The notes under the pieces: model-generated
The model's database searches: none
The model's input: the letters and a program-made list of their open reading frames with translations, nothing else
What the model was told of the DNA's origin: nothing
NCBI GenBank assembly: GCA_963921195.1
Contig: OY992537.1
Coordinates: forward strand, 145,772,275 to 145,836,274
Reading direction: 5' to 3'
DNA from: Pegoplata infirma
Taxonomy: Eukaryota > Arthropoda > Insecta > Diptera > Anthomyiidae
Length of the DNA: 64,000 nt
Part shown: positions 22,546 to 34,070 of the stretch, one piece after another
How the letters are laid out: each line of letters opens with the position of its first letter
How positions within the stretch are numbered: position 1 is the stretch's first letter
Position numbers and translations under genes: made by a program

Positions 22546-23397
22546 ACAAGTAAGTAAGTTATAGTCGGTCAAGACCGATCATATGATACCCTATACCAGT
22601 GTTTTCCGGAAAATGGGTCCCAAGTCCAAACATGGACCGATTGTATCTGTCTTTTGTTAGATCTTTATTTAGTGTAGAAAACACACACAGATCAATTTTA
22701 AGTGGAATTGGTTATTTTTTTTTGTCAATAGAACAATTTAACTGAATATCGGTCGAAATTTTTATATGGGGGCCTAAGTCCCAAAATGGCCCAATTATAT
22801 TCCGATTTGATAAGGTTGCTAAAGTACACGTTTAGCACCTAAAAATAAATTTTTTATCAAATATTTCCATTTTTATGAATTTTGAGGGAATTATATGAAT
22901 ATCGGGAAGGTGGTTTGTATGGGGACTACCAGAAGGACTGACCCGATTCCTTTGAAATTTGGAATGGTGATTTGTGCATACAAAATTTGATTACTTGCTG
23001 AATTTCAAAGCGATATCTATTATAATACGGTTATTAGAGTCATTGAAGCCGAATCCAAAGGGGGCGTTTGTATGGGGGCTAGGTCTTAACATGGACGGAT
23101 TTTCTCCAATTTCAATAGGCTTCGTCCTTGGGCCAAAAAATGCTTAAGTTTCAAATTTCAGGTCAATTGATTGAAAATTGCGACCTGTATCGTGCTTAAA
23201 CCGATAGATGGACAGACGGACGGACGGACAGACGGACGGACGGACGGACGGACGGACATCGCTAAATCGACTCAAAAAGTTATTCTGAGTCGATCGGTAT
23301 ACTTGAAGGTAGGTCTAGGACCAATATTTCGGGTAGTTACAAACATCAGCACAAACTCAATATACCCTGTACCACAGAGTGGTGTAGGGTATAAAAA
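22546..23397. mobile_element. Second HINE-like family, nested
   Basis: It starts 'acaagtaagtaagttatag', has a 'gtcggtcaagaccgatc' hairpin and 'accctatacc', and ends 'gtgtagggtataaaaa'. A (GGAC)n microsatellite lies at 23211-23257, the complement of the GTCC type. It interrupts the HINE at 22124-25042. No coding. Confidence 0.72.
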
Positions 23398-23409
23398 ATA
23401 CACATTTTG

Positions 23410-24821
23410 TAAGGCGACCAGATTTTGAAAATAAAAATAGAGTACATAAAAAAAAATATTCGAATTCAAAATTTTTTACATATTTTCCAAACAAATTAAC
23501 ATTCACATAAATGACCGCGAGTGCAACCAAGCGGTGTACAACACCTTTTTAACGGTATATTAGAAGTGATAATCGGACAAAAAAAGTTTAATTTTCAGTA
23601 AAACTAAATTAAAAAACATCAAAAAACTAACATAAACATCTCGTTATCTCGAGTCTGTGGTTAGATTTTTAAAATATTTTAATGCAGAAAGAATTTATCG
23701 ATTTTTTTTTATGAAAAATACAAGTTTTGGGCCTTTTTTGATGCGGTTTATCTCACAATATATTATCACTAGAATTTCAGTGGGGTACAACTTTAACCTT
23801 TATTTCCATATAAGGTGAGTCAGTCTAATACACGTCCATCCAAAAAGTTGTACAACGATACTGCAAGTGTATAGCCACTTTTACAAAAAAAATCGGTGGG
23901 AGTACGAACAGTAGTGTCCGACCGAATACACCTTTTTTGGCCGAAGCCGAATATTCGGCCAAATTTTCACTATTCGGCCAAACCGAAGCCGAAAATTAAA
24001 AAAAATATATATTTATGTAGTAAAAACAAGAAAAAAATAAAACTCGACTCGGCGGGATACTCAAATGCATGAGAATGTTGTCTAGATTGATTTTATTTTA
24101 AGCAAAAAATTTTTTGGACATTTTTGTAAAAAAATTATTTTAGAGTGTAAATTTTTTTCGACCGAAATTTTTTTTTGAATGTAAAAAATGTTTTTAGTTG
24201 CAAAAACACTTAGTAAAATGTTTTTGTGGGTTACTAATGTGATTCAAAGTTAGTTTAGTGTGTTTTTCAACAAGTGAGCACAAATATTATACAATTATTC
24301 GGTATTCGGCCTATTCGGCCAAAACTGTGGCCGAAGCCGAATAGTGGCCGAATAGTGCTTTTTGGCCGAAGCCGAATATTCGGTCGGACACTAACGAACA
24401 GAACAAGCACGGGGCGACATTTTTCATAATAAAAAAAATTTGTTTCAATTTATAAAAATAAAAACAAATTCTGATTAATTTTTATTAAAAATTTTTCACT
24501 AAATAATCTTGACAATGAAATCTGACAAATTCCGAATCATGTGTCGATTAAGTCTTGCAAAAAATAACATAAATAAGTTTAAAACAGAAAAATTAGTCTA
24601 TGAGAATATCATAGTTTTAATTAGTAAAGGAAATAATGACCTCGAGCTAGAATAAACCTAATCAAAATATAAAAGCAAATATTGATCATGATTTTAAAAA
24701 TAAAGAGGACAAAGAGGACTGAATTTTAAAAAAGAGTACAGAAAGAGGACACAAATTTTATAGAGTACAGCCAGTTAAAATAGAGTATTGTCCTCTAAAA
24801 AAGAGTACGTATGGTCGCCTT
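23410..24821. mobile_element. Element G: hAT-like, carrying element F3
   Basis: The ends TAAGGCGACCA and TGGTCGCCTT are flanked by ACATTTTG at 23402-23409 and 24822-24829, an exact 8-bp TSD. 'Agagtac' words near both ends (about 23437 and 24800) are likely subterminal repeats. A degenerate inverted relative of its interior is at 47640-47830. No transposase. Confidence 0.77.
23912..24393. mobile_element. Element F3: short CCGAA-array element
   Basis: The ends TAGTGTCCGACCGAA and its inverse are flanked by exact ACGAACAG copies (23904-23911, 24394-24401). 'Ggccgaagccgaat' repeats fill both arms. It belongs to the variant subfamily (TAGTG in place of TAGAG) also seen at 63457. Confidence 0.88.
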
Positions 24822-25042
24822 ACATTTTGACATGTTTTTTTGTATTTTTGTTAAATAAATGAAACATTTGGTATATTTATCGCGATGGGAAGGTGCTCTC
24901 AACGTCCCCCACAGACCCCATCGACCCCCCCCCCCAAAAAAAAAAAAGAAACGCCCATGACAAAATTTTGTTTTTAATTTTTTTGACATTTTGAAGGGTA
25001 TAAAAGATTCGGCACAGCCGAATTTAACACTCTCACTTGTTT

Positions 25043-25649
25043 ATCTTCCCAAATCACATTCTATACTTATTCCGGTGTCTTTTAGATTTCCAGTATGCTT
25101 GAAAATTTCCTGCACCATTCTTTCGGAATTCAACTCGACTATCACACTCATTTTGCCTTAATTTTCGTACAGCTTACGTATATTTTCGAATTCAATAGAC
25201 GTTTTAATTTTAAGTTTTGATTTTATCACCTGATCTACAGCTTCATAATTTGATTTCCCAGTATCAATACCACGTATTATAATATTTTTCCGTTTCATTT
25301 TTTCTTCTAAACGAACAATAACATCATGTTCTTTATTTTTATTTTCCTCCAAAACTCTAACTCTTTCTTTCAATATTTGATTTTCTTTAACAATTTCATC
25401 CATTTTTGTTGTAAATGATTCAACCTTTGTCTTCACTTCATCAAGATCCTCTTTTGTAGGTAATTTCTTTAACTTTTCATCAAGTAATGTTGCCATAGAT
25501 CCTTGCATCATCTGCATCAGCACGCTAACGTCCATTTTTCCTACAGCACCTTGATTTGCCATATCTTCTGGAGATGTTTCAGCTAATTTTCTTTTTGGTG
25601 TATGTGTAAACGCTGTTATATTATTATTTAAAGATGAATTTGATGGCAT
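25043..25649 (-). pseudogene. ORF1 N-terminal and middle part (coiled-coil, L1-like)
   Basis: The frame 25158-25649 (163 residues, ATG at 25647-25649) contains a long coiled coil (KEDLDEVKTKVESFTTKM, then EENKNKEHDVIVRLEEKM) and the RRM-like start RKNIIIRGI. This is how ORF1 proteins of the L1/transposase_22 type are built: trimerising coiled coil, RNA-binding domain, C-terminal domain. A TAA ends this frame, but the next segment (25043-25155, starting MSVIVELNSERMVQEIF) reads on in another frame to the HINE junction, so a small frameshift is also present. It pairs with 21886-22123 as one broken gene. Confidence 0.78.
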
Positions 25650-25849
25650 ACTTTTAGGATGTTACATATATATTGAAAGCTTTAGCTTAGACACAAACCA
25701 AAAGTTGGATGATTCAAAATGTTTTTATTTATTTTGCTGTTCGTAGTAACTAATACAGAACAACAAATCAGCTGATAAATTTTTGTTATAACAGTTTCGA
25801 TTTAATTTTTGTGTTTCTTTTTGTTTATTTTTATAAAGTTTTTGTGGAC

Positions 25850-26197
25850 TTTTTTTTTTATTGTGTTATTTTTTTTTTTTTAATAAACTTAAAAAAAATC
25901 ATATTTTTATAAGCAAAAAAAAAATATTTTACATTTAATTAAGAAAAAAAAAAAATTTGAACTATAACAGATTGTATATTTATTGTACAACCTTGTTATT
26001 TTTTTTTTTTTCAAATGAACTGAATCAATTGGAATGAAACACGAAATTAACAAATTCAGCGACTTTTTTATATTTTTTTTAATTAGAAAAAAGTTTTGGT
26101 TTCGGCTAATATTCGACCAAAATTTGGCCGAATAGCGGCCGAAACCCCATTATTCGGCCGAAACCGAGACCGAAACCGAATATTCGGTCGGACTCTA
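25850..26197. other. Right arm of element F1
   Basis: AT-rich DNA followed by the inverted 'ccgaa' array ending at the F1 terminus. It matches the corresponding arm of F2 at about 33400-33668. No gene. Confidence 0.7.
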
Positions 26198-26205
26198 CCA
26201 TTTTG

Positions 26206-26513
26206 TCATCAAAAAGTGATTTTCGTTCAAATGAAAGATAGAAGGTTTTGGGTCAGGGAATTACCGGGAAATCTCTAGCAGGAATTTTTCTATTTTTCCC
26301 GGGAATTCCGAGAATTTTGTAAAATAAAACTTTTTACGTAAAAACGCCTTTTTAATTTAATTTTTAATATATTGTACCAAAACAAATTGTTGAATTGTTT
26401 AAAAAGAGTCCACTCCAAACGACATCTTTAGAAAAATATGCAAAACAAGAGTTTAGGAGGAGAGGTCCATTTAGATATAAATGGACCTCTGTTATATAAA
26501 TAAATATATACTA
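26206..26513. other. Unassigned AT-rich DNA with a perfect hairpin
   Basis: This holds a 'tttttcccgggaattc' remnant like element M near 26295 and a perfect hairpin, AGGTCCATTTA-gata-TAAATGGACCT, at about 26465-26490. No gene. Confidence 0.4.
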
Positions 26514-27840
26514 CTAGTGGAATAGCCTGTCCCTGCCAGGCGGAACACCAAATCAATTTTCTTAATAATTCTAATTTTTTACAAAGCTTTATAAAAAATT
26601 ATGTTTGTGCTTCAAAAATTTAATATTGCTAAATTGAGTTACATCAATGTATTTCCCAAACTGGAAAAAAATGTTATGACTATAAAAGGTTTTATTGATA
26701 AAATTTTAGAACTAAATTTAGCACTCCCATTTCGTTTCCGTCCTTAAACCGGATATCAAAAATCCATCGTGTGGATCTGTCCCATGGTCACTCCTATATA
26801 CATGGCAATTTGTATCTTTCTTAGTCATGAAGGGTTTTAAAATAAGAAAAAATTTTGAAAAACACAATTTTTTTCACTTCAATTTTTCCTTATAATTCTC
26901 CGTACACAGTTGACTTAATAAGGATATGATACATTGTCAATACTATATGCTTTACAATTTTCAGCTTCATTAGTCATTAGGGGTTGCAGAAATAGTTTAA
27001 ATGATTGAAAACTTAATTTCGCCGTCTTCCGCCACTCCCCCTGTCTCAAAGGCCGAAAATCCGGCTACGTTACAGATTATATATATAAACTGAACAAAAT
27101 TTACAACGGATTTTTTTTTGTATCTCCGCCATTTCACTGGATATCCAGGTTAGTGTTGATCTTTGCCATAGTCCATGCCATATGCATCCCAATTTTCAAC
27201 TTTTAAGGTCATAAGGTGTCTTCAAAATTAGGTAAGATGTAAAAACATAATTTTTCCACGCCCATTTCTTCTGTTAATTCTCCCTCCATATTCCAAAATC
27301 TTTAAATCGGACTACTTTAGGATAAGCTTCATTGTTAGTACTATACTCGTATCCACGCCCCTTTTCCCTCTTAATTCTCCATCCACAGTCCAAAAATTTT
27401 AAGTCTGACTACTTTAGAATATGCTCCAGTATCAGGACAATATGCTTGCCAATTTTCGGCTGCGTAGGTCATTAGGGCTTTAAATTTAGTTAAATTAAAA
27501 AAAATAAAACACAATATTGCCTTGCAACCTTTTTCCTCTCAACTCTCCGTCTACATTCCAAAAATGTTTAATTAGACTACTTTAGAATATGCTTTATAGT
27601 TAGGACATCATGTTAGGGATTTTCAGCTTCCTAATTCATTGTTAAAAAAAAAAATAATTTTGCAAAGTCCCCTTTTTCTCGTAATTCGCCGCCCACAGGC
27701 AAAAAATCCGGCTTCGTAAGCGTCTCTCCCTGGTGTTTTACTATATGCATGCCAATTTTAAGCGTTTAAGTCTATCAATGAGATTCAAAAGGCGCTGGAT
27801 ACACAAAAAATAAGAGAAACACAAAAAAAAATATATATAC

Positions 27841-28704
27841 CAGTGTTGCCACCGGTCAACTAAAAAATTATCCAGTAGTTTGTCCGAAATTATCCAAAAT
27901 CCCAAAAATTATCCAAAAAAAAAATTTTCAAAAACGATTTTTTAACGAAAAAAAAGTTTTTTTTTTTAAATTTAATTTAAAGAATACATAAAATAAGTAG
28001 TAGTTTGTCCAAAATTATCCAAAATCCAAAAAATTATACAAAAAAAAATATCAAGCACGATTTTTTTTAACGAAAGTGTTTTTTTATTTTAAATTCAATT
28101 TAAAGAATACATGAAATTATTTTTAAATAAAAATCATACATTTTGTACTGTTCAAAATAAAAAATATGTTATAACAATAGTATTACACTGTAGAAAAAAT
28201 TCAGGTTAGCAAAGGTTTGGTCGATTCTGAGAGTAGGGGTGAAAATAGAGGCTAAATTAGAAGACCCGTATCGCAGCGTTTATTTATATTAGTTCGAATT
28301 TTTTTTTAATCGACCCTTGAACTTTGCAGTCAAATGCCGATTTTCAGTATATTGTTTATATGTTTTTTTGGTTTTTTTCAATCAAATTGTTGGACAGGTC
28401 TATAGTAACAATTTGGCTTTTACAGATTGAAAAATATCAATCAGTCGACAAGTTATAGCCAAAAAACCATAAAAACAATATGCTGATAATTTAGCCTCTA
28501 TTTTCACCTCTCACTCTCAGAATCGACCTAACTTTTTCTAACTTCGTAAATCGGTTTTTGTTTTCGTTAAAAAAAATATATATTTTGTCCATGTAAATGA
28601 TAAAATTATCCATAAATTATCCAAAAATGTAATTATCCAAAGAGTATCCAAAAAATTTTAAATTATCCATTTTTTGTATAATTATCCAAGAAGTGGCAAC
28701 ACTG
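27841..28704. mobile_element. Element S: hAT-like MITE
   Basis: The ends CAGTGTTGCCAC and GTGGCAACACTG have exact ATATATAC flanks (27833-27840, 28705-28712). 'Aattatccaaaa' words fill both ends as subterminal repeats. The centre holds a smaller inverted pair ('gtcgattctgagagt' near 28222 and 'ctctcagaatcgac' near 28512). Non-coding. Confidence 0.88.
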
Positions 28705-29203
28705 ATATATACATAGAATAGATGGAAATAAATTTACCACGCCCCTTTGCCTTTTTTGTTCTCCACCCACACACTGGATATCAAAAATCCAGGTTCGTGT
28801 TGATCTTCCCCATGAAACCTACTATATACATGCCAATTTTCATCTTCCTTAGTTATTGGGGGGTCTTCAAATTAGTTAAAATATTAAAAATCCCAATTTT
28901 TCCACGCTCTTTTATCTTTTAATTCTCCGTCCACAGTCGAGAAATTTTAAATCCGATTACTTCAGGATATACAACATCGTTAGGACTATACGATATGCAT
29001 TTTCCGCTTCTTTTGGGGTATTCAAAAGAAGTTAAAATGTTAAAAATCCCAATTTTGTCACTCCCCATTTCCTTTCAATTCTCCGCCGAAAGTGAAAAAA
29101 TTTAAAATTCGACTACTTCAGGATATGCTTCATCGATAGGACTATTTGCTAAGTCATTAGGGGAGTTTAAAATATGCAAAAATGTAAATTTTAATCTTCA
29201 TAA

Positions 29204-31105
29204 GTCATTGGAGGTCTTCAAAGTAGTTAAAATATTAAAAACACAATTTTGCCACGCCCCATTTTTCTCTTAATTCTCCTTCCACAGTCTAAAAAATTGA
29301 AATCCGATTACTTCAGGATATGCTTCATTGTTAGAACTAAATGCTATGCTTCCTAATTAATTTGGGCTTCCTAATTCATTTGGGGGCTTCAAAAGAAGTA
29401 AAAATGTTAAAAAATCTCAATTTTGATACGCCACTTTTCCCCTCAATTCTACGCCCACTTTGCGAAAATTTTAAATCCGACTACTTGGTGATATGGCCAA
29501 CGTTAGGACTATATTCTAGGAAGCTTTCAGCTTCCTAAGTCATTAGGAGGCTTTAAATCAGAGTACGTATTTTATCACCACGATCTGTTCATTTTAGTTC
29601 TTTCTTTCACCATTAAAGAATATTGAACAACGTTTGATGTTTTTTTTTTTGTCATGAAATTGAACACATTGTATTTTGTTCATCTTCATTTCGTTTCAGT
29701 TGAGAAAAAAATAACTGTTTATCGTTTCATGAACATGAGATGTGGTTTGCTTTTTTTCCTTCTTTTTCAGACGGTGAGTTTAAGTTAGAAGAAAAAAACT
29801 TCGTTTCTTTTTCGTGAAACGAAGAATTCTTATCGTTTATCATGAAATGAAAAGTTATAAGCAAAATATCGTGATAAATTTATCATAATATGAATGAATG
29901 ATATGAATTTTATTTACCATTCTTTAGAAATTTATTTAGTTTTTCTTTTACATTACATACACACTACATATCATTTCAAAAATTATTACATTCCAATAGG
30001 GTATTATAACAGAAAAATACTGAAAAAAAATTTTAAAAATAAGGGTAAAAAATTAGAAAAGTATAGGAAAATGAATTAAAAAAATATATGCAAAATTAAA
30101 AACAAAAAATTATTAGAAATTTGTAAACAGCAAACAATTTTAGAATAGCAGTATATTAAAGAAAAAAAAATAATTTATTATACATATGTATGTGTGTATG
30201 TACGTTAGAACGACTCAAAAAAAAAAAAGTTGTTGATGTACCCACCGCAAAATTAACTTTGACATGTTTTATGAAGATTCCCAAAATCTTTCGGCTGTAG
30301 CGATTATCTCCCGTGAGCTAAACTGCGTCAAAAAAGGGTCCAAAGAGGGTATTTTTCAATTCGGATTTTTTTTTGTCCAATGCATGACCGAATATAATAG
30401 ATATTTAGAAATTCATTAATTGCGTATTAAAACATTTTAAAAATCTGACGATAGGCTTGACAAAACGAGACGTTTGGGTCAGTTTTTGATGCTTTTCAAT
30501 TCGATTTTAATGAAAATTTAAATAACTTGGCTATTTTTTGTCCGATTTTAATTTCCAATACGTTGTTAGAAAGGTGTTAACCGCCGCACATTGGTTCCAA
30601 ATCAAAATCTAGCTAGACAAAAGTCCAACAATTTGTGTCTTTAAAATTGGAAATTAATAATGCTAAGTAAGTTCTCAACTAATTACATCATATTATCCAT
30701 GTTGTATCATTGGTTTCAAAACGGTACACAAGAAAGCTTTATATTTATACTTATTCTGGACATTAATAAGAAATTTATTTTCGATCTTCTTACATTTTTC
30801 GTAGACACATATTTTGTTAGGGGGTGAAAGAGGGGGAAAGAAACGTTAATTTTTAAGTTTTTTTCTTTTATGCGATTAATCACAATTGAAACGGGGAGCG
30901 TTTTTCCACCACTGAAATCTAATTTTTTATGAAAAGTAACCTAGTCATGTTGCATATCAAATAAAAGTGTGAAAAGAACGTGTCTAAGCATGTTAAACTT
31001 GTTAGAATTTATCTGGATTTTGTTTATAAATGGCATATTAGGCAAAACATTATTTGAAAACTATAAAGTGTACTTTATGTTTCAAGAGCCAAAAAAACGG
31101 GTCGC
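29204..31105 (+). repeat. Inverted segmental duplication, arm 1
   Basis: This pairs with 48430-50270 in reverse complement at very high identity. The arm spans the left flanking Helitron sequence (29204-29558) plus the first ~1.5 kb of element P. Shared spurious frames translate identically (29894-30079 against 49380-49565), and another pair (29341-29538 against 49921-50118) differs by one residue. Arm 1 has about 70 bp near 30747-30815 that arm 2 lacks. Confidence 0.9.
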
Positions 31106-31501
31106 CTGATATTACGTTATATTTTCTTCAAAAAAATTTTTTTTTACCATAAAAACACTTTTTCAGTAAAGTCCGAACATTAACTTATATTTAAAAAAAA
31201 AAAAAACACATTTTCAGATCTTTCCGATTTTCAAGTAAAAAAAGGAACCCAGTTATTGCCCAACAGGTACAATAATTTTATTATTATAAATTTTATAAAA
31301 TTTGAGAATTTTATTACTTGAAATTATAAAATTTAAGTGTTTTCAAGATTTTTTTAATTAAAAATTTTGTTTCAAATATATTATGAATTTATTTTTAAGT
31401 TTTATCCAAAAATTAAAAATTGAATTTTATCAATAAGGAAATTTTAATTTGGAAATCAAAAACCATGTAATATTTAATATAACTTTAAAGAATGTTCAAA
31501 C
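31106..31501. other. AT-rich interior of element P
   Basis: Non-coding. Parts resemble 46900-47400, the mirror position on the other side of element Z. Confidence 0.4.
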
Positions 31502-31774
31502 CAGGGTTGGCAACCGATACCCACCTAGAATAACGGTATTCGGCTATTGTACCGCAACCAATAAAAATATGGACATTTTCAAAAGCGATTATGAAAGCTG
31601 ATGAAATTTCTAGTATTCTAAATGTGTCACTTCGTGTTTTTACCGGTTCGTTTTAGTTATATACACTCAAAAAAATACGTCAGTAAAAAAGTTTGTAAAA
31701 TGGTTTGTAACCCAACTTTACAGGTTTTTTTACTAATTCTTACTAAAAAATTATTTTTTAGTAGTTCTACAAAC

Positions 31775-33668
31775 TAGAGTCCGACCGAAACCAGTTTTCG
31801 AGGCCGAACCGAAACCGAACCGAATATTCGGCCGAAAAAGTAATATTCGGCCGAAACCGAACCGAAACCGAAACTTAAAAAAAAATTACCGCCTGGCATG
31901 AATAAAATTATTAAAAAGTTCTTAAAGATAAATATACAGCATATATTGCTTTTAAACCATACACTCAAAAAAATACGTTAGTAAAAAAATTTGTAAAGTG
32001 GTTTGTATCTCAACTTTACCACTTTTTTACTAAATTCTACTAAAAAATCAATTTTTAGTAATTCTTTTTAGTAAACTCGCTTTACAAACTATTAATTTTA
32101 TACTGATTTTTTAATAATTTTTTCAGTTGATTTTTTAAAAATTATCGTACTAACTTTTGATAATTATTTTGTAAATTTTACAATATTAGTTAGTAAATTT
32201 CGTTTTTTTTCTCTAGAAAACCTATACACTATAATTAAAAATATTTTATTTTATTAAAATATTTGGAAATTAAAAAAAAATAAATAAAAAAAATATATTG
32301 TTAGTTATTTTTTAACGATAAAACTGCGCTTTGATGAGTATGAATATGTTTATTATTTTTAATATTCATTTACGCTTCATTATTTTTTTTTTTTTTCAAT
32401 TTAAAAACAAAAATAGAGACAAGAGAAGACATGCAAAATTTAAAAAACAATGCCGACCTTTTCAAATGGAAAATTTCCATAAAACATCAGTTTTTTTTTT
32501 CTTTCTTCTTTACTTGCAGAATTTTTTTGTTTATGCTATCCACGAATATTTTTTTCTCACGCACATAAAGGGTTGATTTTTGTGTAACTTACTTTATGCC
32601 TTTCTTTGAATATTTTAGTCACAAAATAACATTCGATCGGTGAACATCGCGCAACGGGTAAAATGAATAAAAAAATGTACAAAAAAAATATTACAACAAA
32701 AAAGCATAGCAGGTAACCAAATCTTTAAGTATTTTTTGTTTAAAATTATGTAACTCGTTTTTTATTTTTAGAATAATAAAGCAAAATAGGAAATGATGAC
32801 AACAGGTAACAATTGTATATTTATGTGATCTATTTAAAACATTATGTTGATATATATTTTTTTATTTTAGTTCACCGTACACCAATTTATTCAACATCAA
32901 TCTTCAAAGAATTAATTTTATATGGTAGTATGTATATTTTGTATTAAAACAATGTGTTCAATATTTTCTCTTTTTTAGATCGAAAATTCTAACAAAAACT
33001 GACTTGCATGGAAATAGTTATTGGCGACAACAAGCGCAATACGCAATTTACATGATGTATACAAATACAAAAAATTAAAAAATACACAATTTACAATTTT
33101 TTTTACAAAAAAAGTTAATATTATTTACAAACGCGTTTTAAAATCCATTTTACAAAAATTGTACAAAAAAATTTAGTAATACAAATTTTTTTAGTATTTT
33201 CAAGATTACTAATTTTTGAAAACCAAAGTTTGTAATGGTAACTGAAAAAGTTATCGGGCACAAATTGAAAACTTTATTAGTAATGGTAACAGACTTTTTT
33301 GTAAGGAATACTAACAAATTTTTATGAGTGTAGGAATTGTTGTATTTTTGAAAAAAAATATGTTTTTTGAAAAACTTACAAAAAAAATTGTATATTTCGT
33401 TTGTAGATTAGGAGAAAATAATTTTTGAACTGAAACAGTTTTACATTTATTGCATAAACTTGTAACATTTTCTTCAATTGAACTGAAATAAGTATAATGA
33501 AATACGAAATAAAAAAATTCAGCGACTTTTTTACATATTTTTTAAAATACCAAAAAGTTTCGGTTTCGGCTAATATTCGGCCAAAATTTTGCCGAATACC
33601 GAATAGAGGCCGAAACCCCATTATTCGGCCGAAACCGAGACCGAAACCGAATATTCGGTCGGACTCTA
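31775..33668. mobile_element. Element F2: CCGAA-array element carrying element B
   Basis: The ends TAGAGTCCGACCGAA and its inverse are flanked by exact CTACAAAC (31767-31774, 33669-33676). F2's own sequence matches both arms of F1. Element B interrupts it at the TA that F1 still shows uninterrupted near 17411. Confidence 0.9.
31970..33330. mobile_element. Element B: complete 1.36-kb CACTC...GAGTG element
   Basis: It begins CACTCAAAAAAATACG after TA (31968-31969) and ends ATGAGTG before TA (33331-33332). The uninterrupted site in F1 (17409-17420) has a single TA, proving a TA duplication. Ends carry 'actaaaaa' and 'tagtaaa' subterminal words. No frame over 85 codons makes sense as a transposase, so it is non-autonomous. 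It is the reference copy for A. Confidence 0.88.
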
Positions 33669-34070
33669 CTACAAACTATTGATTTTTTACTGATTTTTTA
33701 ATAATTTTTTCAGTTAATTTTTTAAAAATTATCGTACTAAATTTTGATATTTTGTTTGTAAATTTTACAAAATTAGATTGTAAATTTCGTATTTTTTCTA
33801 GAAAAAAAGAAATTATAATTAAATATTATTTTTTCTCGTTTTAACTTACTTATTTGGCATTTAAAAAATATATGTTTAATTAATATTTGTAACTTTAATA
33901 GCATAACAAAGGAGAAGAATATACGTAAAACAAAGGCTTTGGATTTTAATTTTTTTTTATACATAAATTATGATGCACAATATTCAAAAGCAAGGCGCCA
34001 GCGAGCTGGTATTTTTAAACCGGTTTATATGTTTTCTAATTTGCACACAAGAGATTTTTTTTTCTCTCGT
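33669..34070. other. Fragment of element A
   Basis: Co-linear with 32095-32560 of element B. Non-coding. Confidence 0.6.

Larger units (their letters stand above)
22124..25042. mobile_element. mini-me/HINE-like element, copy 2, with nested insertions
   Basis: It has the same ends as 20493-21032: 'ttataccctccaac' on the left and the 'attcggcacagccgaat' hairpin plus 'ctcacttgttt' on the right. A second HINE-like element (22546-23397) and element G (23410-24821) lie inside it. After removing them the interior matches copy 1, including a C-run/A-run junction near 24925. Confidence 0.8.
17443..25850 (-). mobile_element. Non-LTR retrotransposon (clade unassigned) with ORF1 and ORF2
   Basis: Read on the minus strand it has ORF1, ORF2 and a 3' end in an (ACT)n tract (17445-17460) rather than poly(A). 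Without its three insertions it is about 4.5 kb, so close to full length. ORF1 has a coiled coil and L1-like region; ORF2 has APE endonuclease, reverse transcriptase and a C-terminal CCHC knuckle but no RNase H. The 5' end is approximate; no TSD could be read. It is dead: nonsense codons at 18371-18373 and 19094-19096, and insertions of a SINE and two HINE-like elements. Confidence 0.85.
17255..26197. mobile_element. Element F1: CCGAA-array element, 8-bp TSD, carrying a LINE nest
   Basis: The ends TAGAGTCCGACCGAA and its inverse are flanked by exact CCATTTTG copies (17247-17254, 26198-26205). Both ends carry dense arrays of 'ccgaa' and 'ttcgg' words. F1's own sequence covers only about 17255-17442 and 25900-26197, and it matches element F2 (31775-33668) up to the LINE insertion. 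The 8-bp TSD suggests hAT-type transposition. No transposase. Confidence 0.87.

Noticed and set aside
29341..30079. Two conserved small frames also found at 49380-50118
   Set aside because: Their conservation is explained by the recent inverted duplication; the sequence is Helitron array and hAT arm, with no family resemblance.
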